Shown piece after piece: positions 7,521 through 16,640 of a DNA stretch of 64,000 nt; positions within the stretch are counted from its first letter, which is position 1; the number at the start of each line of letters is the position of its first letter. The stretch is from Saccharophagus sp. K07. GTDB taxonomy: Bacteria; Pseudomonadota; Gammaproteobacteria; Pseudomonadales; Cellvibrionaceae. A program made the translations under genes and the position numbers. The notes under the pieces are model-generated. The model ran no database searches, was not told the DNA's origin, and worked only from the letters and a program-made list of their open reading frames with translations. Location: the NCBI RefSeq assembly GCF_014336955.1, contig NZ_QRAI01000005.1, positions 62,001 through 126,000 on the forward strand, read 5' to 3'.

Positions 7521-8447
7521 ATGTCGAACCAACAGCTTGCCGATCTCACCCAACCACAACGCGACCGGCTCGCCTTCGTGGAGTTACGCGTGCGCTTCAT
7601 CGGGGAAATACGCCGCCAGGACCTGGTCGCGCGGTTTGGCATCCAGTCCGCCGCCGCCTCCCGGGATCTGGCGCTGTACAAGGAGCTGGCCCCGGGCAAT
7701 ATCGACTACGACACCCGGGGCAAGTCCTACGTCCTGGGGCCGGACTTCCGGCCCATCTTCGACTTTCCGCCGGAGCGGGTGCTGTCCTGGCTGACCCGGG
7801 GCTTTGGTGATGGCGAGCCGATGCAGTTCAAGGCCCCATTCACGAATGCGGTGCTGGCCAGCGAGTACCCCTCACGGCTCACGCAGCCGGATCTGGATGT
7901 GCTGGCGAGCGTGACCCGGGCGATCCACCTTGGGTGTCCCCTCGCCATCGAGTACCACTCCATCACCAGTGGCCGCACCGCGCGGGAGATCGTCCCGTTC
8001 GCGCTGATCGACAACGGCCTGCGCTGGCACGTCCGCGCCTTCGACCGGCAGACCCAAGAGTTCCGGGATTTCGTCATCACCCGGATCAAGCGCCCCGTGG
8101 TGCTCAAGGGCCAGCCCGTGGCGCCCCATGAGATGAGCGACCAGGACATCCAGTGGACCCGCATCGTCGAGCTGGAACTGGTGCCGCACCCGGACCAGCC
8201 CCGGCCGGAAATCACCGAGATGGATTACGGCATGCAGGACGGCGTGCTGCGAATCAAGCTGCGCGCCGCCACCGCCGGCTACACCCTGCGCAAGTGGAGC
8301 GTGGACTGCTCGCCGGACCACAGCCTGCGCGGGCACGAGTACCGGCTGTGGCTGAGGGACCACCTGACGCTGTATGGGGTCAAGAACGCGGTGTTGGCGC
8401 CGGGTTATCGTTCGCCTGAACAACATATCGAAGCAGATGCCGACTGA
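7521..8447 (+). CDS. brxR: WYL-domain transcriptional regulator (BrxR-like)
   Basis: 308 residues. An N-terminal winged helix (about 10-65: LAFVELRVRFIGEIRRQDLV then FGIQSAAASRDL) is followed by a WYL domain around residues 130-200 (AIEYHSITSGRTAREIVPFA, then DNGLRWHVRAFD) and a C-terminal WCX-like part. Proteins of this build (BrxR, CapW) repress phage-defence operons, probably until a ligand from infection is sensed. It is the first gene of the BREX gene set, 20 bases ahead of the brxA-like gene, the usual position of brxR. The start ATG 7521 is chosen as the first in-frame methionine with the winged helix complete. Confidence 0.85.
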   Translation: MSNQQLADLTQPQRDRLAFVELRVRFIGEIRRQDLVARFGIQSAAASRDLALYKELAPGNIDYDTRGKSYVLGPDFRPIFDFPPERVLSWLTRGFGDGEPMQFKAPFTNAVLASEYPSRLTQPDLDVLASVTRAIHLGCPLAIEYHSITSGRTAREIVPFALIDNGLRWHVRAFDRQTQEFRDFVITRIKRPVVLKGQPVAPHEMSDQDIQWTRIVELELVPHPDQPRPEITEMDYGMQDGVLRIKLRAATAGYTLRKWSVDCSPDHSLRGHEYRLWLRDHLTLYGVKNAVLAPGYRSPEQHIEADAD

Positions 8448-8467
8448 ATAACAGGACTGACCTAAAC

Positions 8468-9268
8468 GTGGCCGTAGAGAACATACACAACAAAAAGCTG
8501 GAACGACTCGGGTTCAGTTATGAGCGCGGCGGCGTCCATACCGCCCGGACGATGATGCTCGCCGAGCTGCGCGCACTACTGTCCTTTGTGGACGCGGCCG
8601 ACGCGGCCAAGGCCGACTACCTGGAAGCCATCCAGACTGCCAATTGTTTGGGGAAGCGCTCGGGCAAGACGCGAACACTGACCTTCCGACATTTAGTCGA
8701 CCTCTATGCCCTCGATCCACGCTTGCTGGTGTTCCGTGCCCTGCGTTTCTTCTGGAAACGCGATGTGGATGGACAGCCGTTATTGGCAGCGCTCTGCGCC
8801 TATTCGCGTGACCCACTGCTTCGGGCCACGGCGCCCTTTGTCTTGGGCTTCCAAGAAGGCGCCACCGTCACCCGTGAGGCGATAGAAGAGTTCATTGACG
8901 CACAGGAGCCGGGACGCTTCAGTAAGGCGACGCTCAAGTCCACTGCACAGAACATCAATTCATCCTGGACCCAGGCAGGTCACCTGGTCGGCCGTGTCCG
9001 CAAGGTGCGGACTTGCGCTGTGGCGACTCCAGGATCGGTGTCGTTTGCGCTGCTTCTGGGTTATGTCAGTGGTCTTCGTGGCGAGTCGCTACTCAAGAGC
9101 GATTTCACCCGCATGCTCGACTGCCCCTTCGAAAAGACGATTGAGCTGGCCGAGGACGCCTCGCGTCGGGGCTGGATCTCGCTCAAGCGCGTCGGCCAAG
9201 TGGTTGAGGTGCTTTTCCCTAATTTGATCACCGCGCAGGAAATGGAGTGGCTCCGTGAGCAGAATTAA
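8468..9268 (+). CDS. brxA: BrxA-like protein of the BREX system
   Basis: 266 residues, beginning at GTG 8468. It occupies the brxA slot, directly before brxB, and overlaps it by 14 bases. BrxA (DUF1819) proteins are small DNA-binding helical proteins of about 200 residues, so this one is longer than usual. The C-terminal third has a winged-helix feel (ASRRGWISLKRVGQVVEVLF). The assignment rests mainly on gene order and general fold, not on a clear motif. It could be a divergent long BrxA or an unrelated protein in that slot. Confidence 0.55.
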   Translation: MAVENIHNKKLERLGFSYERGGVHTARTMMLAELRALLSFVDAADAAKADYLEAIQTANCLGKRSGKTRTLTFRHLVDLYALDPRLLVFRALRFFWKRDVDGQPLLAALCAYSRDPLLRATAPFVLGFQEGATVTREAIEEFIDAQEPGRFSKATLKSTAQNINSSWTQAGHLVGRVRKVRTCAVATPGSVSFALLLGYVSGLRGESLLKSDFTRMLDCPFEKTIELAEDASRRGWISLKRVGQVVEVLFPNLITAQEMEWLREQN

Positions 9269-9806
9269 GCGATTGATTCAGTCCTACAGCAAGTATGTCG
9301 CTGTCCCATGGCGCGATGATGCCGCCGCCGCCCAGCGTGTCATTTTCTGCGTCTACCACGAGACGGAAGAATTGCGCCTGCGGGCCAAAGTCGACGAGTT
9401 TGAGATCGCCACTCGGGCGGCAGGCCACGACTGGGCATTGTTCGACTTGACCAATTCGTTCCCGAATTGGTTGGCGTCCCAGCGCTACGCCAAGAGCTAC
9501 TTCCAAAAGCCTAATCTGCTGTCCACGCTGCTGCCCAAGTACCTGAGCTACATCGAAGTCGAGTTCGAGGCCTTTCTGAAAGACAAGAACGTCGGTGATG
9601 AGTTTGTCGTGGCGCTCCAAGGAGTGGGCACTCTGTTCGGATTCCTGAAGGTCAAGGAGGTGGTGGACAAGCTCGCACCCAAGGTGAAAGGCCGCCTGCT
9701 GGTCTTTTTCCCAGGCAGCTACGAAAACAACAACTACCGCTTGCTGGACGGGTACGACGGCTGGAATTACCTCGCCGTGCCAATCACCGCAGACAAAGAA
9801 TTTTGA
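9255..9806 (+). CDS. brxB: BrxB (DUF1788)
   Basis: 183 residues, GTG start at 9255 with GGAG nine bases upstream, inside the end of the brxA-like gene. DUF1788 features: RIKRLIQSYSKYVAVPW at the N-terminus, VFCVYHE-type strand (VIFCVYHETEE), VALQGVGTLFGFLKVKEVVD and a C-terminal GRLLVFFPGSYENNNYRLLD. BrxB is a conserved core protein of type 1 BREX, required for phage protection, biochemical role unresolved. Ends just before brxC, whose start follows by 14 bases. Confidence 0.9.
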   Translation: MSRIKRLIQSYSKYVAVPWRDDAAAAQRVIFCVYHETEELRLRAKVDEFEIATRAAGHDWALFDLTNSFPNWLASQRYAKSYFQKPNLLSTLLPKYLSYIEVEFEAFLKDKNVGDEFVVALQGVGTLFGFLKVKEVVDKLAPKVKGRLLVFFPGSYENNNYRLLDGYDGWNYLAVPITADKEF

Positions 9807-9820
9807 TTAAGGGGAAGCAC

Positions 9821-12800
9821 ATGCTCAATCGCGACATCTACCAAAAGGACCCGTCGACCCGGAAGCTGGTCAACGAGGGGGTGGCCAGTGTCAACGACGA
9901 AAAAACCAACCAGGCATTGTCTGTCCTGCGGTATGAGCTCGAAACATTCGTCTGCGATGGCCAGTACGAAAAAGGCCTTGAGCACATCCTCGACGTCTAC
10001 CTGAAGAACATCGAACAGGCTGAACAGCCCGCCGTTTGGGTCAGCGGATTCTATGGCTCGGGTAAATCGCACCTGGTCAAGATGTTGCGCGCACTTTGGG
10101 TGGATACCCCATTTGACGACGGCGCTACCGCGCGGGGCATTGCAAACCTCCCACAAGGGGTGAGTGACTTGCTAAAGGAACTCAGCACCCAGGCCAAGCG
10201 CCATGGTGGCTTGCACGCCGCGTCCGGCACGCTGGGCTCCAGTTCGCGCGACAAGTCCGTGCGCATGGCCTTGCTCGGCATCATCTTCAAGTCGGTTGGC
10301 CTGCCGGAGCAGTACCCGGTAGCGCGCTTTGTCATGTGGCTCCAGCAAGAAGGTATCTACGACGCCGTGCGAGATCACGTTGAAAAGAGCGGTTTCGACT
10401 GGAACGAAGAGCTCGACAACTTCTACGTGGCTGAGGGCCTGCACGAAGCCCTGGTCAAAGCAAAGCCCAACCTGTTCACATCGCCAGCGTCCTGCGTCGA
10501 GACCCTGAACAACCTGTACCCCTATGTGCAGGATGTCTCCAGCAGCGACATGATCAAGGCCATTCGGCAGGCGCTGACCCGTGACGGCAAGTTCCCCTTG
10601 ACCCTGGTGGTGCTGGACGAGGTGCAGCAGTACATCGGCGAGGACAGCCAGCGCTCTATTGACGTGCAGGAAGTGGTTGAAGCCTGCTGCAAGAACATCG
10701 GCGCCAAGATACTGTTCATCGGTACCGGCCAGACGGCTGTCACTGGCACCTCCAACCTCAAAAAGCTCGAAGGCCGCTTCACTGTGCGTGTGGAGTTGTC
10801 CGACGCTGACGTCGATGCCGTGATCCGTCAGGTCATCCTGGCCAAAAAGCCCGAGGCAAAGGTGCCGGTTGAGCAGGTGATGCAGACCAACTTGGGCGAA
10901 ATCTCCCGCCACCTGGCCGGTACCACCATTGGCCACCGTGCCGACGATATCCAGTTCTTCGCGCAGGACTACCCGATCCTGCCGGTGCGCCGTCGCTTCT
11001 GGGAGAACACCCTGCGTGTGCTGGACCAGACGGGCACCGACAGCCAGCTGCGCAACCAGCTCTCCATGATTCACAGGGTCATCCAAACCAATGTGGACGC
11101 GCCAGTCGGCAGTGTGGTGCCTGCGGACTACCTGTACTTTGACGCAGCGGACAAGCTGCTGCAGTCGCGCATCCTGCCACGCAAGGTGCATGAGAAGACC
11201 ATGGTCTGGGCCAAAGGCTCAGATGACCAGCGCCTGATGGCACGGTCTTGCGGCCTGGTGTTTCTCATCAACAAGTTGGCCAGCAGCAATCACGAAATCG
11301 GCATTCGCGCCACTGCCGACACCCTGGCTGACTTGTTGGTGGAAGACCTCACCCAAGGCTCCAGCGCGCTGCGCAGCAAGCTCCCGAGCGTGCTGGACAA
11401 GTGCGAGCTGCTGATGAAGGTGGGTGACGAATACCGCATCCAGACCGAAGAAAGCGCTGCCTGGAACGACGAGTTTCTCAGCCAGCGCAACAGCCTGGCC
11501 AACGAAGCCCACCGCGTGGAGGCGGAGCGCGACGACCGCATCCGCAAGAAGTTCGGCGAGATGGTGCGCAAACTGTCGCTGACCCAAGGCGCATCCAAGG
11601 TCACACGCGACATTTTTCCGGTGTTCGATGCTCAGCTACCGGCTGACGCCAACGAGAAGGTCTGCGTCTGGGTGCGTGACGGCTGGAGCATCGACGAAAA
11701 CTCGGTGCGTGCCGACGCTCGCCAGGCAGGCAACCAGTCGCCCACCGTGTTCGTCTTCATCCCCAAGCGCTCTGCCGACGATCTGCGGCACTACCTGATC
11801 GACTTCAAAGCGGCCAGCGCCACGCTGGACAAGCGCGGTGTGCCCAACACCGCCGAGGGCATGGAGGCCCGCTCGGCGATGGAGACCACCAAGCAAACCG
11901 CTGAAGGCAAGATTCGCGAATTGCTGCAAGAAGCCTTCTCTGGCGCCCGTGTCTTCCAAGGTGGTGGCAATGAGATCCTGGGCACTGACCTGCAGGAGAT
12001 GACGCTGGAAGCCGCCACCAATGCGCTGCAACGTCTGTACCCGCAATTCCATATTGCCGACCATGCTGGCTGGGAAAACGTTCTGAAGAAGGCCCAAAAA
12101 GGTGCGCCAGACGCGCTCAAGAGTGTGGGCGACGATGGTGAGCCCGCCAAGAACCCCGTGTGCAAAGCCATCCTCGCTTTCATCGCTGGCGGCAAGAAAG
12201 GCATCGACATCCGCAAGCACTTCGAAGGCGCTCCCTACGGCTGGCCAGGTGATGCGGTGGACGGTGGCCTGCAGGTGCTGCTGGTGGCCGGGCTGATCCG
12301 CGCCCAGGATGAAAAAGGCCAGATCATTGACCCGAAAGACCTGGAACGCAAGGCCATCGGCAAGGCCATGTTCAAAGTCGAATCTGCCACCGTCTCGGCG
12401 GCACAGCGCATCCAGATTCGCAAGGTACTGCAGAAAGTCGGCCTCACCGCGAAGCAAGGCGAAGAGCTGGCCTACGTGCCGCAGTTCCTGGTCAACGCGC
12501 AAGAGCTGGCCAACCGCGCCGGCGGGGAGCCACCTCGCCCAGTGCAGCCAGATACGAAGGGGCTGGAGGAAATCCGCCTCACCGCAGGCAACGAACAGTT
12601 GTTGGCGCTGTACAACCAGCGCGATGAGCTCAGCGCTGCCATCGACACCTGGAAGGACTTGGCTGAACGCATAGAGAAGCGCCTGCCGGCGTGGAACACC
12701 CTCAAGCGTCTGCTGGCCCACGCCAATAGCCTACCGGGAGCCGAGGTCTTGGTGGCACAGGTCACGCACCTGGAGCAGCAACGCCAGCTATTGGAAGAGC

Positions 12801-13261
12801 CTGATCCCATTACGCCGCTAGTGGCCAGTCTCACTCAGTTGCTGCGCGACGAACTGAATCGCCTGCATACCGACTACCAGGCCCGCCACAAGAACGGTAT
12901 GGCGCGCCTGGACGCGGACACCAACTGGCAGCAGCTGGAGCCTGAGCAGCGCAACAGCCTTTTGGCTGCCCAGAAGCTCACCCTTACTGACGCACCCAAG
13001 GTGCAAGTGGCCAACACCGACGAGGTGCTGGCCACGGTGGATCGACTGTCCCTCTCTTCGTTCGCCGACCGTGTGGCCGCCATCGACTCGCGCTTCGACG
13101 CCGTGCTGGTGGCTGCTGCCGAACTGATGGAGCCCAAGGCGCAGTTCGTCAAACTGCCGAGCCGCACCATCAAGTCGGAGGCTGAGATCGAGGCCTGGTT
13201 GAACGATACCCGACAAGCCATAGCGCAGGCCCTGAAAAACGGCCCGGTTGTTCTTCATTGA
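9821..13261 (+). CDS. brxC: BrxC, large P-loop ATPase of BREX
   Basis: About 1146 residues from ATG 9821 (AAGGGGA upstream); a TTG at 9803 is a weaker option. BrxC/PglY-type AAA ATPase: Walker A in VSGFYGSGKSHLVKM (about residue 80), Walker B in LVVLDEVQQYIGED (about 265), then a long helical C-terminal part with coiled-coil stretches (about 910-1010). BrxC is a core protein needed for both host methylation and phage exclusion. Length and order match type 1 systems. No break is seen along the whole frame. Confidence 0.93.
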   Translation: MLNRDIYQKDPSTRKLVNEGVASVNDEKTNQALSVLRYELETFVCDGQYEKGLEHILDVYLKNIEQAEQPAVWVSGFYGSGKSHLVKMLRALWVDTPFDDGATARGIANLPQGVSDLLKELSTQAKRHGGLHAASGTLGSSSRDKSVRMALLGIIFKSVGLPEQYPVARFVMWLQQEGIYDAVRDHVEKSGFDWNEELDNFYVAEGLHEALVKAKPNLFTSPASCVETLNNLYPYVQDVSSSDMIKAIRQALTRDGKFPLTLVVLDEVQQYIGEDSQRSIDVQEVVEACCKNIGAKILFIGTGQTAVTGTSNLKKLEGRFTVRVELSDADVDAVIRQVILAKKPEAKVPVEQVMQTNLGEISRHLAGTTIGHRADDIQFFAQDYPILPVRRRFWENTLRVLDQTGTDSQLRNQLSMIHRVIQTNVDAPVGSVVPADYLYFDAADKLLQSRILPRKVHEKTMVWAKGSDDQRLMARSCGLVFLINKLASSNHEIGIRATADTLADLLVEDLTQGSSALRSKLPSVLDKCELLMKVGDEYRIQTEESAAWNDEFLSQRNSLANEAHRVEAERDDRIRKKFGEMVRKLSLTQGASKVTRDIFPVFDAQLPADANEKVCVWVRDGWSIDENSVRADARQAGNQSPTVFVFIPKRSADDLRHYLIDFKAASATLDKRGVPNTAEGMEARSAMETTKQTAEGKIRELLQEAFSGARVFQGGGNEILGTDLQEMTLEAATNALQRLYPQFHIADHAGWENVLKKAQKGAPDALKSVGDDGEPAKNPVCKAILAFIAGGKKGIDIRKHFEGAPYGWPGDAVDGGLQVLLVAGLIRAQDEKGQIIDPKDLERKAIGKAMFKVESATVSAAQRIQIRKVLQKVGLTAKQGEELAYVPQFLVNAQELANRAGGEPPRPVQPDTKGLEEIRLTAGNEQLLALYNQRDELSAAIDTWKDLAERIEKRLPAWNTLKRLLAHANSLPGAEVLVAQVTHLEQQRQLLEEPDPITPLVASLTQLLRDELNRLHTDYQARHKNGMARLDADTNWQQLEPEQRNSLLAAQKLTLTDAPKVQVANTDEVLATVDRLSLSSFADRVAAIDSRFDAVLVAAAELMEPKAQFVKLPSRTIKSEAEIEAWLNDTRQAIAQALKNGPVVLH

Positions 13262-13274
13262 GGTCTGAATACGC

Positions 13275-16200
13275 ATGATGCAAGCACTGGATAAAGATCT
13301 GCGCAGCGCGCTGGAGAAAACGGTTAGAGCAGCCCGCAAGGTTGCTGAAACTGCTGCGCGCGCGGCGATAGACCAATTGGGCGTTGGCCACGACAAGCCG
13401 GAAGCGTTTCTGAGCGATGCCGAGAAGGCGCTGCGCAATCGTCTGCGCATCCACGGCAAGCAGCTTGGCGACGCTCGCGACTCCAAGAGCACCAACCCGA
13501 CTTACGGCAAGCAAGAGGTACAGCGCCTGGTGCAAGAGGTGGCCTATCAGCACTGGCACCGCATGCTGTTCGCACGCTTTCTGGCGGACAACAATCTGCT
13601 GATGTATGACGGCGTGGCCGTCACCCTCGAAGAGTGTGAGGAACTGGCACAGGACGAAGGTGCCAAGAACGGCTGGGAGCTGGCCGGCAGGCTGGCCGCC
13701 CGCATGCTGCCACAGGTGTTCAAGCCCGGTTCGCCGGTGTTCGAACTGACCTTTGCGCCCGAACACCAGAGCGAACTGGAGCGCTTGCTGAAGGATCTGC
13801 CCGATGCCGTGTTCAAGGCCAGCGACAGTCTCGGCTGGGTGTATCAGTTCTGGCAGGCTGACAACAAGGAGCGCATCAACAAGTCGGAAGTGAAGATTGG
13901 CGCCGACGAGTTGCCCGCCGTTACCCAGCTCTTCACCGAGCCCTACATGGTGGCCTTCTTGCTGCACAACTCGCTCGGCGCCTGGTGGGCCACGCGGCAT
14001 CCGGGCAAACCATGTCCAGTAGACCTCGACTACTTCCGCACCCTGGAAGACGGTACCCCGGCGGCCGGCAGATTCGAGGGTTGGCCCGATTCACTGGCCG
14101 ACTTCAAGCTGCTCGATCCCTGTTGTGGCTCGGGGCATTTCCTGGTGGCTGCTTTCCTGATGCTGGTGCCGATGCGCATGGCCGCGGAGGGGCTTAGTGC
14201 CAGAGATGCGGTCAATCGCGTGCTGGCCGAAAATATCCATGGTCTTGAGATCGACCCACGCTGTGTGGAAATTGCAGTGTTCGCGGTGGCGCTGGAAGCC
14301 TGGCGCTATCCGGATGAATCCGGCAAGCCGCTCGGTGTGCGGGAGATCCCGGCGCCCAACATTGCGTGCTGCGGCCTGAAAGTGGCGGCCAAGGCCGAGG
14401 ACTGGGAGGCACTGGTTCCAGCTGACGCGACGAATGCCGCGCATTTGAGAGAGGGTTTGAGGCGCTTGCATGAACTATTTGCCCAGGCCCCTTTGCTTGG
14501 CAGCCTGCTATCCCCTGGCAAAAGCAAAGGCGATCTGTTCGGCGCCGATTACCGTGAATTGGGCGAGCTGCTGCGCGATGCGTTAGCGCGTGAGGGCACG
14601 GGTAAGCGCAAGGAGGGTGAAGAAAGCTGGGATTTGGCGCTTAGCGCCCTGGGGCTGCTCGACGCGGCTCGTTTGCTCGATGGCCGCTACCAGCTTGTGA
14701 TCACCAATGTGCCGTATCTTGCCCGAGGTAAGCAGAGCGAAGTGCTCAAGGCTTACTGCGAGAGTCACTATCCTGAGGCAAAGAACGACCTGGCCAATGT
14801 GTTTCTTGAGCGCTGTCTGGAACTGGCCTGTTCGCCCGAAGGCGACCAGGGCGCCGGCGTGGTGCAAATCGTCATGCCGCAAAACTGGTTATTTCTCGGC
14901 AGCTACAAGAAGCAGCGCCAATCACTGCTCCAATGCGTGCAGTGGAATCTGCTGGCGAGATTGGGCGAAGGTGGTTTTGAGAGCGCGCAAGCAGCGGGAG
15001 CTTTCATTATCCTGCTCACGCTGACCCATGTACCCTTGACGGAGGGCGGTCAGCTACGCGGCATAGATGCCAGCGGGTCCAAGATGGCGCATGAGAAAGC
15101 AGCACGACTACGGAATGGCGAGTTGTTGGCTGTAAGCCAGTCGGCGCAATTAAGAAATCCGGATTCACGAGTTGTGCTTGGTGTCCTTGAAGAAGGTGAG
15201 CTACTAACAAAGTTCGCTTCAAGCCACCATGGGCTGACTACTGGCGATACGCCAAGAATGCAAATTGCCTTTTGGGAGCTACCTCGGGTGAAAGACGGCT
15301 GGATACCTTTTCAGGGTACGTGTGACAGCACTAAGCACTTTGGAGGTAAGGAAAATCTCCTGCGCTGGAATGGTGGCTCGGGGGCGATTGATGAGCTAGA
15401 GGGTGCCCGTAAAGATGGCACTGCAGCGTGGGGGAAACGTGGAGTTGTAATTCGACAGATGCGGCACCTTCCCGCTTCGCTGTATCAAGGGGATGCGTTC
15501 GACATAAATACAGCAGTGCTGGTACCTAAGAATTCTGAGCATTTGGCTGCTATTTGGTGCTTCTGTAGTTCGGATGATTACAACAACGCTGTTCGTGCCG
15601 TTGACCAAAAGGTAATCGTCACTAGCGCAACGTTGACAAAGGTGCCCTTTGATTTGCACCGTTGGCAGGTGGTGGCAGCTGAGAGCTATCCAAATGGCCT
15701 GCCTAAGCCCTACTCGGACGACCCAACTCAGTGGATTTTTCACGGCCACCCGCAGCCGGCAACCTCTCCGCTGCAGGTGGCCGTCGCCCGCTTGGTCGGT
15801 TACACCTGGCCAGCTGAATCCGACGACAAGATGGAATTGTCGGATGAGGCGCGTCAATGGATCGCCCGCAGCAAGGCGCTCACGAGTCATGCCGACAAAG
15901 ACGGCATCGTCTGCATTCCGCCCGTAGGCCGCGAGGCATCAGCGAGTGATCGGCTACTGAATTTGCTGGCAGATGCCTATGGCGAAGACTGGAGTAATGA
16001 TGTCCTGGCGCAACTGCTGACGGCAGCCGACCATGCCGGCAAGTCGCTGGAAAGCTGGCTGCGCGACAAATTCTTCACACAACACTGCGCGCTCTTCGGT
16101 AGTCGTCCATTTGTCTGGCACATCTGGGATGGCCTGCGCGATGGCTTTGCCGCCTTGGTCAACTATCACAAGCTCGATTACAAAACGCTGGAAGCGCTGA

Positions 16201-16640
16201 TCTACACCTACCTGGGGGACTGGATCAGCCGTCAGAAGCGTGACGCCGACAACGGCGTGGATGGCGCGCAGGAAAAACTCGCCGCTGCTGAAGGTTTGAA
16301 AAAGCGCCTGGAGCTAATCCTTGTTGGCGAGGCCCCCTACGACATCTTCGTGCGTTGGAAGCCCATCGAGGAACAGCCCATCGGCTGGAACCCCGATCTC
16401 AACGACGGTGTGCGCCTCAACATCCGCCCCTTCCTCTCTGTCCCTGATGTCGGAAAGAAAGGGGCCGGCGTATTGCGCGACAAACCCAAGATCAAATGGG
16501 ATAAAGACCGCGGCAGCGATGTACCCTCCGCGCCCTGGTATGAGCTTGGCCTGCAGTACGGCGGCAAGGCGGGCGACCGAATCAATGATCACCATTTGAC
16601 CTTGGCCGAGAAGCGTACCGCAAGGGAGGCTACCAAATGA
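13275..16640 (+). CDS. pglX: PglX, BREX adenine-specific DNA methyltransferase
   Basis: 1121 residues. SAM-binding motif I is LLDPCCGSGHFLVAAF (about residue 280) and the catalytic motif IV is TNVPYL (about 477), a variant of NPPY with Val in the second place. PglX marks host DNA at a non-palindromic site so that BREX spares it. The segment encoding roughly residues 590-800 (about 15050-15700) is visibly AT-richer than the flanks and matches the place of the target-recognition domain, suggesting past replacement by recombination. The stop TGA overlaps the ATG of the next gene. Confidence 0.92.
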   Translation: MMQALDKDLRSALEKTVRAARKVAETAARAAIDQLGVGHDKPEAFLSDAEKALRNRLRIHGKQLGDARDSKSTNPTYGKQEVQRLVQEVAYQHWHRMLFARFLADNNLLMYDGVAVTLEECEELAQDEGAKNGWELAGRLAARMLPQVFKPGSPVFELTFAPEHQSELERLLKDLPDAVFKASDSLGWVYQFWQADNKERINKSEVKIGADELPAVTQLFTEPYMVAFLLHNSLGAWWATRHPGKPCPVDLDYFRTLEDGTPAAGRFEGWPDSLADFKLLDPCCGSGHFLVAAFLMLVPMRMAAEGLSARDAVNRVLAENIHGLEIDPRCVEIAVFAVALEAWRYPDESGKPLGVREIPAPNIACCGLKVAAKAEDWEALVPADATNAAHLREGLRRLHELFAQAPLLGSLLSPGKSKGDLFGADYRELGELLRDALAREGTGKRKEGEESWDLALSALGLLDAARLLDGRYQLVITNVPYLARGKQSEVLKAYCESHYPEAKNDLANVFLERCLELACSPEGDQGAGVVQIVMPQNWLFLGSYKKQRQSLLQCVQWNLLARLGEGGFESAQAAGAFIILLTLTHVPLTEGGQLRGIDASGSKMAHEKAARLRNGELLAVSQSAQLRNPDSRVVLGVLEEGELLTKFASSHHGLTTGDTPRMQIAFWELPRVKDGWIPFQGTCDSTKHFGGKENLLRWNGGSGAIDELEGARKDGTAAWGKRGVVIRQMRHLPASLYQGDAFDINTAVLVPKNSEHLAAIWCFCSSDDYNNAVRAVDQKVIVTSATLTKVPFDLHRWQVVAAESYPNGLPKPYSDDPTQWIFHGHPQPATSPLQVAVARLVGYTWPAESDDKMELSDEARQWIARSKALTSHADKDGIVCIPPVGREASASDRLLNLLADAYGEDWSNDVLAQLLTAADHAGKSLESWLRDKFFTQHCALFGSRPFVWHIWDGLRDGFAALVNYHKLDYKTLEALIYTYLGDWISRQKRDADNGVDGAQEKLAAAEGLKKRLELILVGEAPYDIFVRWKPIEEQPIGWNPDLNDGVRLNIRPFLSVPDVGKKGAGVLRDKPKIKWDKDRGSDVPSAPWYELGLQYGGKAGDRINDHHLTLAEKRTAREATK

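Noticed and set aside
10172-11191. 339-codon antisense frame inside brxC
   Set aside because: Shadow of the conserved ATPase region; no ribosome binding site or domain.
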